46,956 nucleotides of DNA from Roseinatronobacter ekhonensis. GTDB taxonomy: Bacteria > Pseudomonadota > Alphaproteobacteria > Rhodobacterales > Rhodobacteraceae. The notes under the pieces were generated by a model. The model did no database searches. It saw nothing but the letters and a program-made list of their open reading frames with translations, and was not told where the DNA came from. The stretch is from the NCBI RefSeq assembly GCF_900499075.1, contig NZ_UIHC01000024.1, positions 1 through 46,956 on the forward strand, in the 5' to 3' direction. Positions 7,340-16,269 of this stretch are shown in pieces; the first letter of the stretch is position 1, and each line of letters starts with the position of its first letter. Made by a program: the position numbers and the translations under genes.

Positions 7340-9673
7340 ATGGAGCATGATCATCATCACGCGGCACCCGACATTCCGGCGGGGACAGAGACGGCAAAGG
7401 ACCCGGTCTGCGGGATGACGGTCGCAGTCAAGCCGGACGGACGTCACGCGGAGTTCCAGGACGAGACGTTCTATTTCTGCTCGGAGAAATGCCAGACAAA
7501 GTTCAAGGCGGATCCCTGGTTCTATGCCTCAGGCCGCGCTGCCAGGCAGAAGAAGGCTGCTCCGGCCAACGTCCAGTACACCTGCCCGATGCACCCCGAG
7601 ATCGTGCGTGACGCGCCCGGGGCCTGCCCCATCTGCGGCATGGCGCTGGAGCCGATGGTGCCTTCGGATGAGCCCAGCGAGGAGCTGACCGACTTCACGC
7701 GGAGGATGTGGATCTCGGCGGCGGCTGCGGTGCCGCTCATCATCCTGACGATGGGCGAACTAGTCGCCCTGCCAGTACGCGACTGGATCGGCCACCAGAC
7801 CGCCAGCTATCTGGAGTTCGTTCTGGCGACGCCGATCATCCTCTGGGCGGCGTTACCGTTCTTCAAGCGAGGCTGGGATTCACTTGTGAACCGGTCGCCG
7901 AACATGTGGACGTTGATCAGCCTCGGGGTGGCAGCGGCCTATCTCTATTCGATCGTGGCAACATTCCTGCCGGGCGTCTTTCCCGAGCAGTATCGGATGG
8001 GCCACGGCGTCGGCACCTATTTCGAGGCGGCGGTGGTGATCGTCGCTCTGGTCTTCGTGGGCCAAGTTCTCGAACTGCGAGCGCGCGAACGCACCGGGGA
8101 CGCGATCCGCGCGCTTCTGGACCTTGCACCCAAGACCGCACGACGCATCCTGCCGGACGGAACCGAATACGACGCGCCGCTGGAGAACATCATGGAGGGC
8201 GACCGGCTGCGGGTGCGCCCCGGCGATGCGGTCCCGGTCGACGGAACGGTGATCGAGGGCCGCTCGTCGCTGGACGAAAGTATGTTGACTGGCGAGTCCA
8301 TGCCCGTCGAAAAAGGTCCAGGTGATGCGGTGACAGGGGCCACTATCAACAAGAATGGCAGCCTTGTGATCGAGGCGGGCAAGGTCGGTGCTGACACCGT
8401 TCTGGCGCAGATCGTGACCATGGTGTCTAACGCGCGACGCTCGCGCGCGCCGATCCAAGGGCTGGCAGATCGGGTTTCCGCTATTTTCGTACCGACCGTT
8501 GTGGGCATCGCGATCTTCGCCTTCGTGGTTTGGATGATCTTTGGCCCAGAACCGGCGCTGGTTTTCGCCATCGCCTCGGCCGTATCCGTACTGATCATCG
8601 CCTGCCCCTGTGCGCTCGGGTTGGCCACACCGATCTCGATCACCACGGCGGCCGGGCGCGGGGCACAGGCGGGCGTGCTGATCAAGGACGCTGAGGCGCT
8701 GGAACGCATGGCGGCTGTTGACACGCTGATCGTCGACAAGACCGGCACGCTGACCATGGGCAGGCCGAAACTGACAGACACTGTGGCGCTTGGCGATGTG
8801 GCGGAGACGGACCTGCTTTCTCTGGCGGCGGCCCTCGAGCGCGGGTCTGAGCACCCGCTGGCAGAGGCGATTGTCGAGGGGGCCGAGGCCCAGGGCGCTC
8901 CGCGTCAGGAGGCCAAGGACTTCGACGCCGTCACCGGCAAGGGCGTGCGTGGCAAGGTCGGCGAACGCGCGGTAGCGCTCGGCAATGCCGCGATGATGCG
9001 GGAGATGGGGCTGGACACGGGCCCGGCCGAAGCCAAGGCCGACACTCTGCGCGCCGAGGGCAAGACGGCGATGTTCGTCGCTGTTGATGGAACTCTTGCG
9101 GGCATCGTGGCGGTGGCCGATCCGATCAAGGACAGCACCGCGCAGGCGATCAAGGAACTGCACGCCCAGGGGCTGCGCGTCATCATGGCGACAGGCGACA
9201 ACGAACGCACGGCGCAGGCAGTGGCGGCTAAGCTCGGCATCGACGAGGTGCGGGCGGGTGTGCTGCCCGAGGCCAAGAAGGACTTGATCGATCAATTGCG
9301 TCGCGAGGGCCACAAGATCGCGATGGCCGGCGACGGAGTGAACGACGCCCCCGCGCTGGCCGCCGCCGATGTCGGCATCGCCATGGGAACAGGCGCGGAT
9401 GTCGCGATGGAAAGCGCCGGTATCACCCTGCTGGGCGGTGACCTAATGGGCATCGTGCGGGCGCGCAAGCTCGCCCGGGCCACCTTGCGCAACATCAAGC
9501 AGAACCTGTTCTTCGCGTTCGCCTACAACGCGCTTGGCGTTCCCATCGCAGCAGGGCTGCTCTACCCGGTCACCGGACTTTTGCTCTCGCCAATGATTGC
9601 GGCAGCGGCGATGAGCCTGTCGTCGGTCTCGGTGATTACCAACGCCTTGCGGCTCAGGCGAGTTGACCTCTGA
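7340..9673 (+). CDS. copA: Copper-exporting P1B-type ATPase
   Basis: This 777-residue inner-membrane pump expels Cu(I). Its N-terminus has a His-rich start, a YHS domain (residues about 18-62, DPVCGM and the CSEKC pair) and a heavy-metal-binding zinc-ribbon-like domain (about 79-105, YTCPMHPE and CPICGM). Eight membrane helices follow. The core motifs are complete: TGES (about 317), the metal-binding ACPCALG (about 421), phosphorylated DKTGT (about 466), the SEHPLA histidine loop and GDGVNDAP (about 662). The terminal sixth-helix CPC indicates monovalent copper or silver. GAAAGG lies about ten bases before the ATG. The gene has its own MerR-type promoter and is followed 38 bases later by the DUF411 gene. 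The YHS plus heavy-metal-binding layout in place of classic HMA domains is common in Proteobacteria. Confidence 0.92.
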   Translation: MEHDHHHAAPDIPAGTETAKDPVCGMTVAVKPDGRHAEFQDETFYFCSEKCQTKFKADPWFYASGRAARQKKAAPANVQYTCPMHPEIVRDAPGACPICGMALEPMVPSDEPSEELTDFTRRMWISAAAAVPLIILTMGELVALPVRDWIGHQTASYLEFVLATPIILWAALPFFKRGWDSLVNRSPNMWTLISLGVAAAYLYSIVATFLPGVFPEQYRMGHGVGTYFEAAVVIVALVFVGQVLELRARERTGDAIRALLDLAPKTARRILPDGTEYDAPLENIMEGDRLRVRPGDAVPVDGTVIEGRSSLDESMLTGESMPVEKGPGDAVTGATINKNGSLVIEAGKVGADTVLAQIVTMVSNARRSRAPIQGLADRVSAIFVPTVVGIAIFAFVVWMIFGPEPALVFAIASAVSVLIIACPCALGLATPISITTAAGRGAQAGVLIKDAEALERMAAVDTLIVDKTGTLTMGRPKLTDTVALGDVAETDLLSLAAALERGSEHPLAEAIVEGAEAQGAPRQEAKDFDAVTGKGVRGKVGERAVALGNAAMMREMGLDTGPAEAKADTLRAEGKTAMFVAVDGTLAGIVAVADPIKDSTAQAIKELHAQGLRVIMATGDNERTAQAVAAKLGIDEVRAGVLPEAKKDLIDQLRREGHKIAMAGDGVNDAPALAAADVGIAMGTGADVAMESAGITLLGGDLMGIVRARKLARATLRNIKQNLFFAFAYNALGVPIAAGLLYPVTGLLLSPMIAAAAMSLSSVSVITNALRLRRVDL

Positions 9674-9711
9674 CCTGCCTGCACAATATCCAACATCGAA
9701 AGGAAAATCAG

Positions 9712-10191
9712 ATGACCCAAGACACTTTTTCCCGTCGCACGCTCCTGATCGGAGGGGTAGCACTGTTCGCTGCATCGCCCCTGCGGGTTCTGGCACAAAG
9801 CGCCGGACCGGCGATCCACGTGATGAAGGACCCTAACTGCGGCTGCTGCTCGGCCTGGATCGAGATCCTCGAGAACAACGGCTTCGCCGTCACGACCGAA
9901 CCCAGCCTCGGAACGCTGCTGATGCGCTACAAGCTGGATAACGGCATCCCGCAGAATATGATTTCCTGCCATACAGGCCGCGTCGATGGCTATATGATCG
10001 AGGGGCACGTCCCCGCTGCCGACATTCGCCGTCTGCTGGATGAACGCCCCAATGCAGTCGGCCTCGCAGTGCCCGGGATGCCCTACGGTTCTCCCGGCAT
10101 GGGTCCCGAAACTGAGCGCGAGGCATACGAGGTGTTCCTGATCCTGCGCGACGGGTCGACAGAAGTCTTCTCGACCTATCCTGCTGCATAG
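9712..10191 (+). CDS. DUF411 metal-binding protein, Tat-exported
   Basis: The 159-residue product starts with a twin-arginine-like signal (SRRTLLIGG) ending around VLAQS. The mature domain has the DUF411 hallmarks: HVMKDPNCGCCSAW with a CxCC metal site, a later SCHTGRVDGYMIEGHVPA segment and VPGMPYGSPGM. DUF411 proteins are periplasmic copper-binding proteins in resistance clusters. AAAGGAAAA precedes the ATG. It follows the copper ATPase and probably shares its transcript. A degraded copy of its last 30 codons occurs at 13875-13967. Confidence 0.9.
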   Translation: MTQDTFSRRTLLIGGVALFAASPLRVLAQSAGPAIHVMKDPNCGCCSAWIEILENNGFAVTTEPSLGTLLMRYKLDNGIPQNMISCHTGRVDGYMIEGHVPAADIRRLLDERPNAVGLAVPGMPYGSPGMGPETEREAYEVFLILRDGSTEVFSTYPAA

Positions 10192-10257
10192 GTTCCAGGC
10201 GAAATCCAGGGAGGTGCCCTGTCGGTCAAGCGACGAGCCAAGGGCTCTGCCGGTCGC

Positions 10258-11577
10258 TCAAAGTTGAGACGCCCAGCGAGGGTGCTCTTCGTCCACGACG
10301 AAGGAATGGGCATGCCGCCGCGTTCCGTGCAGATGCGGGTGATCGAGCGGGAGGTTGTCGTGGGTGTGCTCAAAGGTCTCCGGGTCCTCGCTTGGCCAGA
10401 AGCGGAGCGCCGCGACGATGCTTGCTCCCGCAAGGCCTGCCAAGACGCCAAGTGCCGCAACGGGCCCAAACCGCGTCATCAGCCACCCCGACAGGGGGTA
10501 GGTGAGCAGCCAGCAGGCGTGGCTCAGGGCGAATTGCGCGGCGAAGAGCGCGGGGCGATCCTCGGCATGGGCGGAGCGGCGCAGCAGCCGCCCGGATGGC
10601 GTCAGGACAGCGGAATACCCCAGCCCCACGAACAGCCACGCGCTAAGCAGGACCGGCCAGACAAGGCCAATGGTCGCGACCTCGGTTGCCAGTCCCAGAA
10701 GTGTCACCACCATCAGCGCAGCGCCGCCCACCATCACCGGGCGGTCTGACACCTTGTCCAGGACCCTCGGCAAAAGCAGGGCCGCGATCATCGACCCTGC
10801 GCCAAAGGCGAACAACGTCCATGCCAGCTCGGAGGCGTCCAGCCCCAGCGTGCTGCGCACCAGTACGATGGAATTGACCAGCACCATCGCGCCTGCCGCT
10901 GCGGCGGCCATGTTCAGCGCCAGAAGCCCGCGCAGGCGCGGTGTGGCAAGGTAGATGCGGATGCCCCGGGTCGTGCGGTCGTAGATGCCGCGCGGCTGCG
11001 ACGGTTTCGGGCTGGGCAGCAAGACCGAGACGACCAGCGCCGCGGAGGCCGCAAATCCGACCACTGTGCCGAGAAAGAGGGAGTTGTAGCTCATGACAGC
11101 GAGCAGCAGCGCGGCGAGCATCGGACTGGCGATGTTCTCCAGATCGTAGGCAAGCCGCGAGAGCGACAGCGCGCGGGTGTAGCGGGCCTCGTCCGGCAGC
11201 ACGTCGGGGATCGTCGCCTGGAAGGTTGGCGTGAACGCCGCCGAGGCCGATTGCAGCAGGAAGATCAGGATGTAGACCTGCCAGACTTCCGTGACGAAAG
11301 GCAGGCAAAGCGCCACGCCCGCCCGCACAAGATCAAGCGCCACCAAAAGTGCGCGCCGGTTCACCCGATTGGCAAACGCGCCTGCGATGGGGGCGATGCC
11401 CACATAGGCGACCATCTTGATGGTGAAGACCGTGCCCAGGACCAGGCCTGCGTTGTCGCCCGCCAGATCGTAGGCGAGAAGTCCGAGCGCGACCGTGGCA
11501 AGCCCCGTGCCCAGAAGAGCCACGACCTGCGCGGCGAAGAGATGGCGGTAGGTGCGGTCGGCAAGGACTTCCAGCAC
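10258..11577 (-). CDS. MFS metal exporter with His-rich tail (NreB-like)
   Basis: This 439-residue major facilitator protein has about twelve membrane helices. The cytosolic C-terminus (about residues 400-439) is rich in His and ends in an HAHSFVVDEEHPRWA motif, a tail seen in nickel/cobalt exporters of the NreB type, where it binds metal. The start is a GTG at 11577, ten bases beyond the stop of the regulator gene, so the two form a leftward operon controlled from the operator at 11.86 kb. The ligand set of the regulator suggests copper, whereas the exporter's tail suggests nickel or cobalt; the metal is unresolved. Confidence 0.8.
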   Translation of the reverse strand: MLEVLADRTYRHLFAAQVVALLGTGLATVALGLLAYDLAGDNAGLVLGTVFTIKMVAYVGIAPIAGAFANRVNRRALLVALDLVRAGVALCLPFVTEVWQVYILIFLLQSASAAFTPTFQATIPDVLPDEARYTRALSLSRLAYDLENIASPMLAALLLAVMSYNSLFLGTVVGFAASAALVVSVLLPSPKPSQPRGIYDRTTRGIRIYLATPRLRGLLALNMAAAAAGAMVLVNSIVLVRSTLGLDASELAWTLFAFGAGSMIAALLLPRVLDKVSDRPVMVGGAALMVVTLLGLATEVATIGLVWPVLLSAWLFVGLGYSAVLTPSGRLLRRSAHAEDRPALFAAQFALSHACWLLTYPLSGWLMTRFGPVAALGVLAGLAGASIVAALRFWPSEDPETFEHTHDNLPLDHPHLHGTRRHAHSFVVDEEHPRWASQL

Positions 11578-11587
11578 AGGGGTGACC

Positions 11588-11848
11588 TCAGAGGTATCGT
11601 GAAATGGCTTTCAGTTCGTCGCGATTGGCAGTCGAATGCTCGACGTCGAGGCAATGGTCCAGGTGGTCGTGGATCAGTGCGCGCTTGGCGTTTGCGATGG
11701 CTTTCTCCACCGCCTGCATCTGTTGCGCGATCTCGAGGCAGGGCTTTCCCGCCTCGATCATGTCGATCACGGCGCGAAGATGCCCATCGGCGCGCTTCAG
11801 CCGGGCAACGAGAGCGGGGTGGGTTGCATGCACATGGGGCTTTGTCAT
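11588..11848 (-). CDS. CsoR/FrmR-family metal-responsive repressor
   Basis: The 86-residue all-helical protein belongs to the DUF156 family of repressors (CsoR, RcnR, FrmR), which leave DNA on binding metal or formaldehyde. Conserved family text includes the segment RLKRADGHLRAVIDMIEAG and the segment AVEKAIANAKRALI. The likely metal ligands are Cys37, His62 and Cys66, the Cys-His-Cys pattern of copper-sensing CsoR rather than the Cys-His-His of nickel-sensing RcnR; three further His lie in the first ten residues. A GGGAGG-like sequence precedes the ATG at 11848. Its own promoter contains the inverted repeat it probably binds, so it is likely autorepressed and shuts off the MFS gene and the divergent HupE unit. 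Confidence 0.88.
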   Translation of the reverse strand: MTKPHVHATHPALVARLKRADGHLRAVIDMIEAGKPCLEIAQQMQAVEKAIANAKRALIHDHLDHCLDVEHSTANRDELKAISRYL

Positions 11849-11854
11849 AAAAAG

Positions 11855-11883
11855 AGATTATCCTCCCCCAGAGGATAGAACAA
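11855..11883 (-). promoter_or_regulatory. Promoter and operator of the metal-sensor gene
   Basis: On the minus strand TTGTTC and TAATCT are separated by 17 bases. The spacer is filled by a perfect seven-base inverted repeat, TATCCTC-n5-GAGGATA (11859-11877), whose centre holds a G tract (TGGGG on the minus strand). G-tract-centred dyads are the operator type of the CsoR/RcnR/FrmR family. The site also lies upstream of the rightward His-rich gene and could control both directions. Confidence 0.75.
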
Positions 11884-11898
11884 GCTGGCACGATCAAC

Positions 11899-12288
11899 GT
11901 GCCGCGAACTGAAAACGAGCAGGCAGGCAAACCGGTGAAACCCTTGCGAACATACGGACGAAGTGCGCTTGCGGCGCTTCTTTGCCTTTCGGTTGTTGTC
12001 TGGTCCCTTGCGCCCAGCACAAGCCACACCCCGTCTGTGTTCGATGTTGTTGCCGATCATGCTGAAATGATTGCCGAACACGGCCATTCGCACGGGTTCG
12101 AGGCGGACTTCTACGCGGCGCTTCATGGACATAGCCATGATGTGGCCGACCATGATCACAGTCAGGCTCTTCTCGCGCTCGGCGCAAGCGGGCACCCATC
12201 CTGGGGATACAGGGATAATTTCCGGCTTCACCCGTCTTCGAGCGGGCCGCATCGCGCATATCTGATCGAACGACCTCCGCGCGTCTGA
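11899..12288 (+). CDS. His-rich exported or membrane-anchored protein
   Basis: The product (129 residues from GTG 11899, or 117 from GTG 11935, which has AGGCAGG upstream) has one hydrophobic segment (about residues 22-38) that could be a signal or anchor. It then has a His/Asp/Glu-rich middle with HGHSHGFEA and HGHSHDVADHDHSQ stretches. No family is recognised with confidence, but this composition fits a periplasmic metal chelator or chaperone. It lies directly downstream of the metal-responsive operator and ahead of the HupE-like gene, so it is probably regulated by the same repressor. Confidence 0.65.
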   Translation: MPRTENEQAGKPVKPLRTYGRSALAALLCLSVVVWSLAPSTSHTPSVFDVVADHAEMIAEHGHSHGFEADFYAALHGHSHDVADHDHSQALLALGASGHPSWGYRDNFRLHPSSSGPHRAYLIERPPRV

Positions 12289-12347
12289 TCGGTGCCGCCT
12301 CCGCGCGGCTTCACCGATCAGTCAACAAAACACACCGGAGATCCAAC

Positions 12348-13076
12348 ATGACCTCAACTTCGCGGGTCCTGCGCGCCTTGGCACCACGCCAAATCGCCAC
12401 GCTGACCCTACTTCTGCTGGCGGCATGCATGCTGACCGTCAGCCAAGCTCTTGCCCATAACGTTACCGCCGGTGACGCGGGCTATATTCAGGAAATCTGG
12501 GGGGTGAAGATCATCCCCTTCATCTATCTCGGCGCCAAACACATGGTGACCGGCTACGACCACATCCTGTTCCTGCTCGGCGTTGTCTTCTTTCTCTACA
12601 AGATGAAGGACGTCGGCATCTATGTCAGCCTGTTCGCCATAGGCCATTCGGTCACGATGCTCTTGGGCGTCTGGTATGGATGGGGCATCAACGCTTACAT
12701 CATCGACGCGATCATCGGCCTGTCCGTGGTCTACAAGGCGCTCGACAACCTCGGTTATTATCAGAAGTGGTTCGGGTTCCAGCCCAATACCAAGGCTGCC
12801 ACGCTGATCTTCGGTCTGTTCCACGGTACGGGCCTCGCCACCAAGATCCTCGAGTATGACATCCCGCAGGATGGGCTTCTGGCGAACCTGCTGGCGTTCA
12901 ATGTCGGGGTCGAGGTGGGCCAACTGCTCGCGCTCGCAGTGATCCTGATCGTCATGGGGTATTGGCGCCGCCACCCCGACTTCATGCGGCAGGCCACCGT
13001 CGCGAACCTGGTGATGATGGGCCTCGGCATCTGGCTAACCGGCTATCAGATCGCCGGCTACATCGCCTCAACATAA
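12348..13076 (+). CDS. HupE/UreJ-like membrane metal transporter
   Basis: The 242-residue protein has an N-terminal hydrophobic signal segment ending near ALAH and six or so membrane helices. It carries the family's His/Asp motif GAKHMVTGYDHILFLLG (about residues 63-79), an FAIGHSVTMLLG segment and a LFGLFHGTGLATKIL segment. HupE/UreJ proteins are small nickel or cobalt permeases, though the branch found in heavy-metal islands has not been tied firmly to one metal or direction. CCGGAG lies nine bases before the ATG. It is followed by the membrane-anchored protein with a 19-base gap, and sits in the unit controlled from 11.86 kb. Confidence 0.8.
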   Translation: MTSTSRVLRALAPRQIATLTLLLLAACMLTVSQALAHNVTAGDAGYIQEIWGVKIIPFIYLGAKHMVTGYDHILFLLGVVFFLYKMKDVGIYVSLFAIGHSVTMLLGVWYGWGINAYIIDAIIGLSVVYKALDNLGYYQKWFGFQPNTKAATLIFGLFHGTGLATKILEYDIPQDGLLANLLAFNVGVEVGQLLALAVILIVMGYWRRHPDFMRQATVANLVMMGLGIWLTGYQIAGYIAST

Positions 13077-13095
13077 GCATAGATTGGATATTCAC

Positions 13096-13728
13096 ATGAA
13101 CAACGCACCCAAACCGAACCTCGAAGACCTGCCGACCAAGGCGCAATTGTTCCGCTCAAGCGTCATCGCGGGGATCGGAGCAGTGGTGATCTTGGTCACC
13201 ATCTACCTGCCCGCAGAACATGCCATTGACCCGACCGGAGTTGGTCGCGTTCTCGGGCTGACCGAAATGGGCGAGATCAAGCTGGAGCTTGCCGCAGAGG
13301 CTGAGGAAGACCGCTTGCTGGACGAGCAACTTGGTCAGGACCAATCGTCGAGCGTTCTTGACGCCGTCTTCGGTCTGTTTATCGGCACTGCCCATGCCCA
13401 AGAGGCGCAAGAAGTCTGGCGAGACGAAGTGACATTCACCCTCGAACCCGGGGCCAGCGCCGAAGTCAAGATGACGATGGAAGCCGGGAATGTCGTCGAA
13501 TACGCATGGACAGCGACCGGGGGGCGGATCAACTTTGACCTCCACGCCCATGGCGGCGGCGAGTCGATCGATTACGAGCGTGGCCGCGGCGAAACGGCTG
13601 GCGAGGGCAGTATCGAAGCCCCCTTTGCCGGCAATCACGGGTGGTTCTGGCGGAACCGCGATAGCACGGCGATCACGATCACGATCCAGTTGCGTGGCGA
13701 TTACAGCGAGATCGTCCAAAGCAATTAA
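13096..13728 (+). CDS. Transmembrane anchor protein of a metal cluster
   Basis: The 210-residue product has a cytosolic head, one membrane helix (about residues 22-40) and a periplasmic C-terminal domain. That domain contains a beta-rich EVTFTLEPGASAEVKMTMEAG strand pair, a FDLHAHGGGESIDYERG loop and a GNHGWFWRN segment. Proteins of this type are annotated simply as transmembrane anchor proteins and occur next to HupE-like genes; the activity is not known. I prefer the ATG at 13096 over an in-frame TTG at 13084 because GGAT lies at usual spacing and the TTG has no site. A strong terminator follows at 13735. Confidence 0.7.
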   Translation: MNNAPKPNLEDLPTKAQLFRSSVIAGIGAVVILVTIYLPAEHAIDPTGVGRVLGLTEMGEIKLELAAEAEEDRLLDEQLGQDQSSSVLDAVFGLFIGTAHAQEAQEVWRDEVTFTLEPGASAEVKMTMEAGNVVEYAWTATGGRINFDLHAHGGGESIDYERGRGETAGEGSIEAPFAGNHGWFWRNRDSTAITITIQLRGDYSEIVQSN

Positions 13729-13734
13729 TCGATA

Positions 13735-13765
13735 GCACCTGCGGGAAACCGCAGGTGCCTCTTTC
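13735..13765 (+). terminator. Rho-independent terminator of the HupE unit
   Basis: GCACCTGCGG and CCGCAGGTGC form a perfect ten-base-pair stem with a GAAA tetraloop, followed by CTCTTT. It lies six bases after the stop of the anchor-protein gene. Confidence 0.85.
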
Positions 13766-13777
13766 ACCGCGCGCTAG

Positions 13778-13967
13778 CGATCAAGCAGAACCTGTTTTCC
13801 GCCTTCGCCTGCAATGCCGCGAGCATCTCGATCGCAGCTGGCGTTCCACAACCCGTGTTTTGCATTTTACGTTTATGGGACCGGAACGCCAACGGGAGGC
13901 GTATGATGTCTTCCTGATCCGCCAGTATGGCAATACTGAGGTGTTCACCCGGTACGAAGCCGCATGA
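13778..13967 (+). pseudogene. Remnants of a second copper ATPase and DUF411 pair
   Basis: Bases 13780-13849 translate as IKQNLFSAFACNAASISIAA, clearly related to the intact ATPase segment [20 protein letters not shown] near 9497-9556. After about 25 bases, 13875-13967 translates as MGPERQREAYDVFLIRQYGN and onward to a stop, matching the last 30 residues of the DUF411 protein (MGPETEREAYEVFLILRDGS). The gene order is the same as at 7340-10191, but almost 500 bases between the two matches are missing. The simplest reading is a deleted and diverged duplicate of the ATPase-DUF411 pair. Neither piece can encode a working protein. Confidence 0.85.
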
Positions 13968-14151
13968 CCTCGTGAATTTCAGGCATGAACTATCCATCGA
14001 GACGCTTCGCCGATAACTGCAATGGCGCAAATCGAGGCATCTTGTCAGCGTTGCTCAAAGATACTGGGTGCTTGACGTTATCGGCCGATCAGTTCCGGTT
14101 TCCAGCTTTGACGCGTTCCGCTATACCCTGATTTCAACGGAGGTTTGAGCG

Positions 14152-14784
14152 ATGATGGCGGGTGAACAAAAGCACTGGGACGGCGTCTATGACGCGCGCG
14201 CAGAAGACGAACTGACCTGGTTCGAGGCGACGCCCGAGGTCTCGCTGGATCTTGTGCGAACCTATCTAAAACCCGGCGAGGCTTTCATCGACGTTGGTGC
14301 CGGAGCGTCGCGGCTGGTGGATGCATTGCTCGAGACGGGTCTCGGCCCGCTTACCGCGCTGGACCTTTCCGACGGCTCGTTGGCCCAGAGCAGGCAGCGA
14401 CTCGGTTCGCACAGCGACGAGATCACGTGGATCGACGCAGACGTGACAAGATGGCAAGCCGATCGGGAATACGCGGTCTGGCACGACCGGGCTGTATTTC
14501 ACTTTCTGACCGACGCCGAGGATCGCGCTGCTTATGTGCGCGCCATGACACGGGCGCTCCGTTCCGGTGGGATTGCTATCATCGCGACCTTTGCCGAGGA
14601 TGGGCCCGAGAAGTGCTCGGGGCTCTCGGTGGTGCGTTATTCGCCTGAAGCTTTGGCAGAGGAACTCGACCGATTGCATCCCGGTCAGTTCGACCTGATC
14701 GATACGAGACGGCATATGCACATCACGCCGAAGGGCAACCGTCAGAGCTTTCAGTATAGCATTTTCAGGAAGAAGGTATCCTGA
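14152..14784 (+). CDS. Class I SAM-dependent methyltransferase
   Basis: The 210-residue protein has the seven-strand methyltransferase pattern: motif I FIDVGAGASRLVDALLE (residues about 44-60), an acidic strand end in LTALDLSDGS, ITWIDADVTRW, and a WHDRAVFHFL segment. The substrate is not evident; relatives are often listed with thiopurine- or tellurite-type methyltransferases found in metal islands. CGGAGG lies nine bases before the double ATG at 14152. It is preceded by about 180 bases after the pseudogene, so it probably has its own promoter. Confidence 0.82.
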   Translation: MMAGEQKHWDGVYDARAEDELTWFEATPEVSLDLVRTYLKPGEAFIDVGAGASRLVDALLETGLGPLTALDLSDGSLAQSRQRLGSHSDEITWIDADVTRWQADREYAVWHDRAVFHFLTDAEDRAAYVRAMTRALRSGGIAIIATFAEDGPEKCSGLSVVRYSPEALAEELDRLHPGQFDLIDTRRHMHITPKGNRQSFQYSIFRKKVS

Positions 14785-15045
14785 GACGGGGTCCACTATC
14801 TTGGCAGGACGGCAGATTTTTTTACGTAGTGGGCTTGCGCTTTCAGCCGTGGGCAATCTCTTATATGCCCACCTTAATGATCCGCCGCATTATTGGAGTA
14901 AGCAAACGCACTCCCACCGACTGCTTTGGGTCGAACCGTCGCGCAATTTTGCAGCCGCAGCATAGCTGGCGCTGCGTATGCCACGACCGAAATTAGTCGG
15001 GGTCCCGCGATCATTGATATCATCTCTCAACGACGCCAACACAGC
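14785..15045. other. Junction between metal island and plasmid accessory block
   Basis: No gene or family match is visible in this stretch, which is slightly AT-richer than its neighbours. It separates the rightward metal genes from the leftward accessory genes. Confidence 0.5.
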
Positions 15046-15079
15046 AAAAAGGGGAACCGTGTTCCCACGGCTCCCCTTT
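15046..15079 (-). terminator. Rho-independent terminator of the DUF736 gene
   Basis: On the minus strand AAAGGGGAGCCGTG pairs with CACGGTTCCCCTTT around a short loop and is followed by further T residues (TTTTTGC). It lies 30 bases beyond the DUF736 stop codon. Confidence 0.85.
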
Positions 15080-15109
15080 CGGTGCGGCTGGTCTAATCTC
15101 GCGCGCTGA

Positions 15110-15838
15110 TCACGCGACCAGCGACAGCCCCGCGCCCGCGTCCTGCGACTGCTCACCGCTATCGATGAACGGGATGATCGAGAAGGTCTGGCCGCCACGT
15201 TGCTCTTCGTTCTGCACGGCGTTGACGCGCAGATCGCCATCGGGCGTGTTGATCAGCAGCGACAGGTAGTCATTGCCCGTGCGGCTGCTCTTGGCCATCC
15301 AGGCCGAGCCGACGCGGATCGGCGTGCCACGCGGCGAGCTGACCTCGATCCGGTAATCGGGGTGGGTCTCCTCGGCTTTGTAGCTGTTCTCGATCAGCAT
15401 GAACTCCAGATCGAACATCATGTTGGCGATGTAGCCGATGAAGGCGTTGTCCGCGTCCATCGCGGTGAGCTCGCCCGAGATCGAGCCGGATTTCATCAGG
15501 CCGTTCGAGACCAACGGGATGATCTCGAACGCGCCGCTCTGGGCCGCGCGCGCCTCTTTCGTCTGCACCGCGTTAACCCGGAACGGGCCGAGACCCACGT
15601 CAAGCTGCATCGAGATGTAGGGGTTGCCGCTGGTATTGCCGGTTTCGTTCCAAGCCGTGCCGATGCGCACCTTGCGGCCGGATTTATTGACCGCCGTCAC
15701 GTCGTAATCCGGGCTGCGCGCGGACATCTTGGCCCGTGCCTCGAGCTGGATCGCGATGTCAAAGCGCGTCCCGTGGATCATGCCGGTGTACTCGGCGGCT
15801 GCGGTCTCGGCATTGCGGGTGAGGGTTCCTGCGAACAT
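15110..15838 (-). CDS. Tandem DUF736 protein
   Basis: The 242-residue product is two DUF736 domains in a row (about residues 1-108 and 118-232). Each shows the family's RIGTAWNETGNTSGNPYISMQ-like strand and the (F/L)RVNAVQ(T/N)(K/E)E turn. DUF736 proteins are usually single domains of about 100 residues and are common on alphaproteobacterial plasmids; the function is unknown. The ATG at 15838 has AAAGGAACC upstream. The two domains differ considerably, so the duplication is old. One of the recurring leader elements lies 80 bases upstream. Confidence 0.85.
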   Translation of the reverse strand: MFAGTLTRNAETAAAEYTGMIHGTRFDIAIQLEARAKMSARSPDYDVTAVNKSGRKVRIGTAWNETGNTSGNPYISMQLDVGLGPFRVNAVQTKEARAAQSGAFEIIPLVSNGLMKSGSISGELTAMDADNAFIGYIANMMFDLEFMLIENSYKAEETHPDYRIEVSSPRGTPIRVGSAWMAKSSRTGNDYLSLLINTPDGDLRVNAVQNEEQRGGQTFSIIPFIDSGEQSQDAGAGLSLVA

Positions 15839-15917
15839 GCGATGGTTCCTTTTGGATTGGCCGGTGCCTGACGTCCTTGCCAGCGCATCCGGGATTGCTT
15901 TCTCGACCCCTTGAGGA

Positions 15918-15949
15918 GTCACAAAACCGAAAGCTTGCTTTCCCTTTAT
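15918..15949 (-). repeat. Recurring leader element, copy 1 (before DUF736)
   Basis: Plus-strand text reads CACAAAACCGAAAGCTTGCT followed by TTCCCTTT. The same pattern, with some drift, precedes five other leftward genes in this block. Confidence 0.55.
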
Positions 15950-15963
15950 GCCCCGCCCTCGAC

Positions 15964-16269
15964 TCAGCGCTGCCGTCTGAGTGGGTGTGCCGCCGCGCCT
16001 CCGGGTGCTGTACCCCTTCCCTGCCCGTCTGGTCTTGATTGGCGGCCCGGATTTTCCTCGTGGGCCTCCTCCGATCCAGCGATAAAGAACTCCACCTCAT
16101 CTCCGTTCAACCGTTGCCCGCCCCGGTCGGTCAGACCGATGCAGCTGCCGTTCGGCACATAGGTGATCAGGTACTGACCGAGCCGGTCTTTGTGCACGCG
16201 GTATCCGGTATTGGCCCAATGCACGGTCTGGCCGGCATCGACGGCAGCCTTGATTTCATCGATCGTCAT
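15964..16269 (-). CDS. Small plasmid protein of unknown function
   Basis: The 101-residue product begins MTIDEIKAAVDAGQTVHWAN and continues with GYRVHKDRLGQYLITY and SCIGLTDRGG, a compact beta-rich domain of about 70 residues; the C-terminal 30 residues are Gly, Arg and Pro rich and probably disordered. I know similar short proteins from Rhodobacterales plasmids but no named function. GGAGG lies seven bases before the ATG at 16269, which favours this start over the earlier in-frame codon. Confidence 0.65.
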   Translation of the reverse strand: MTIDEIKAAVDAGQTVHWANTGYRVHKDRLGQYLITYVPNGSCIGLTDRGGQRLNGDEVEFFIAGSEEAHEENPGRQSRPDGQGRGTAPGGAAAHPLRRQR

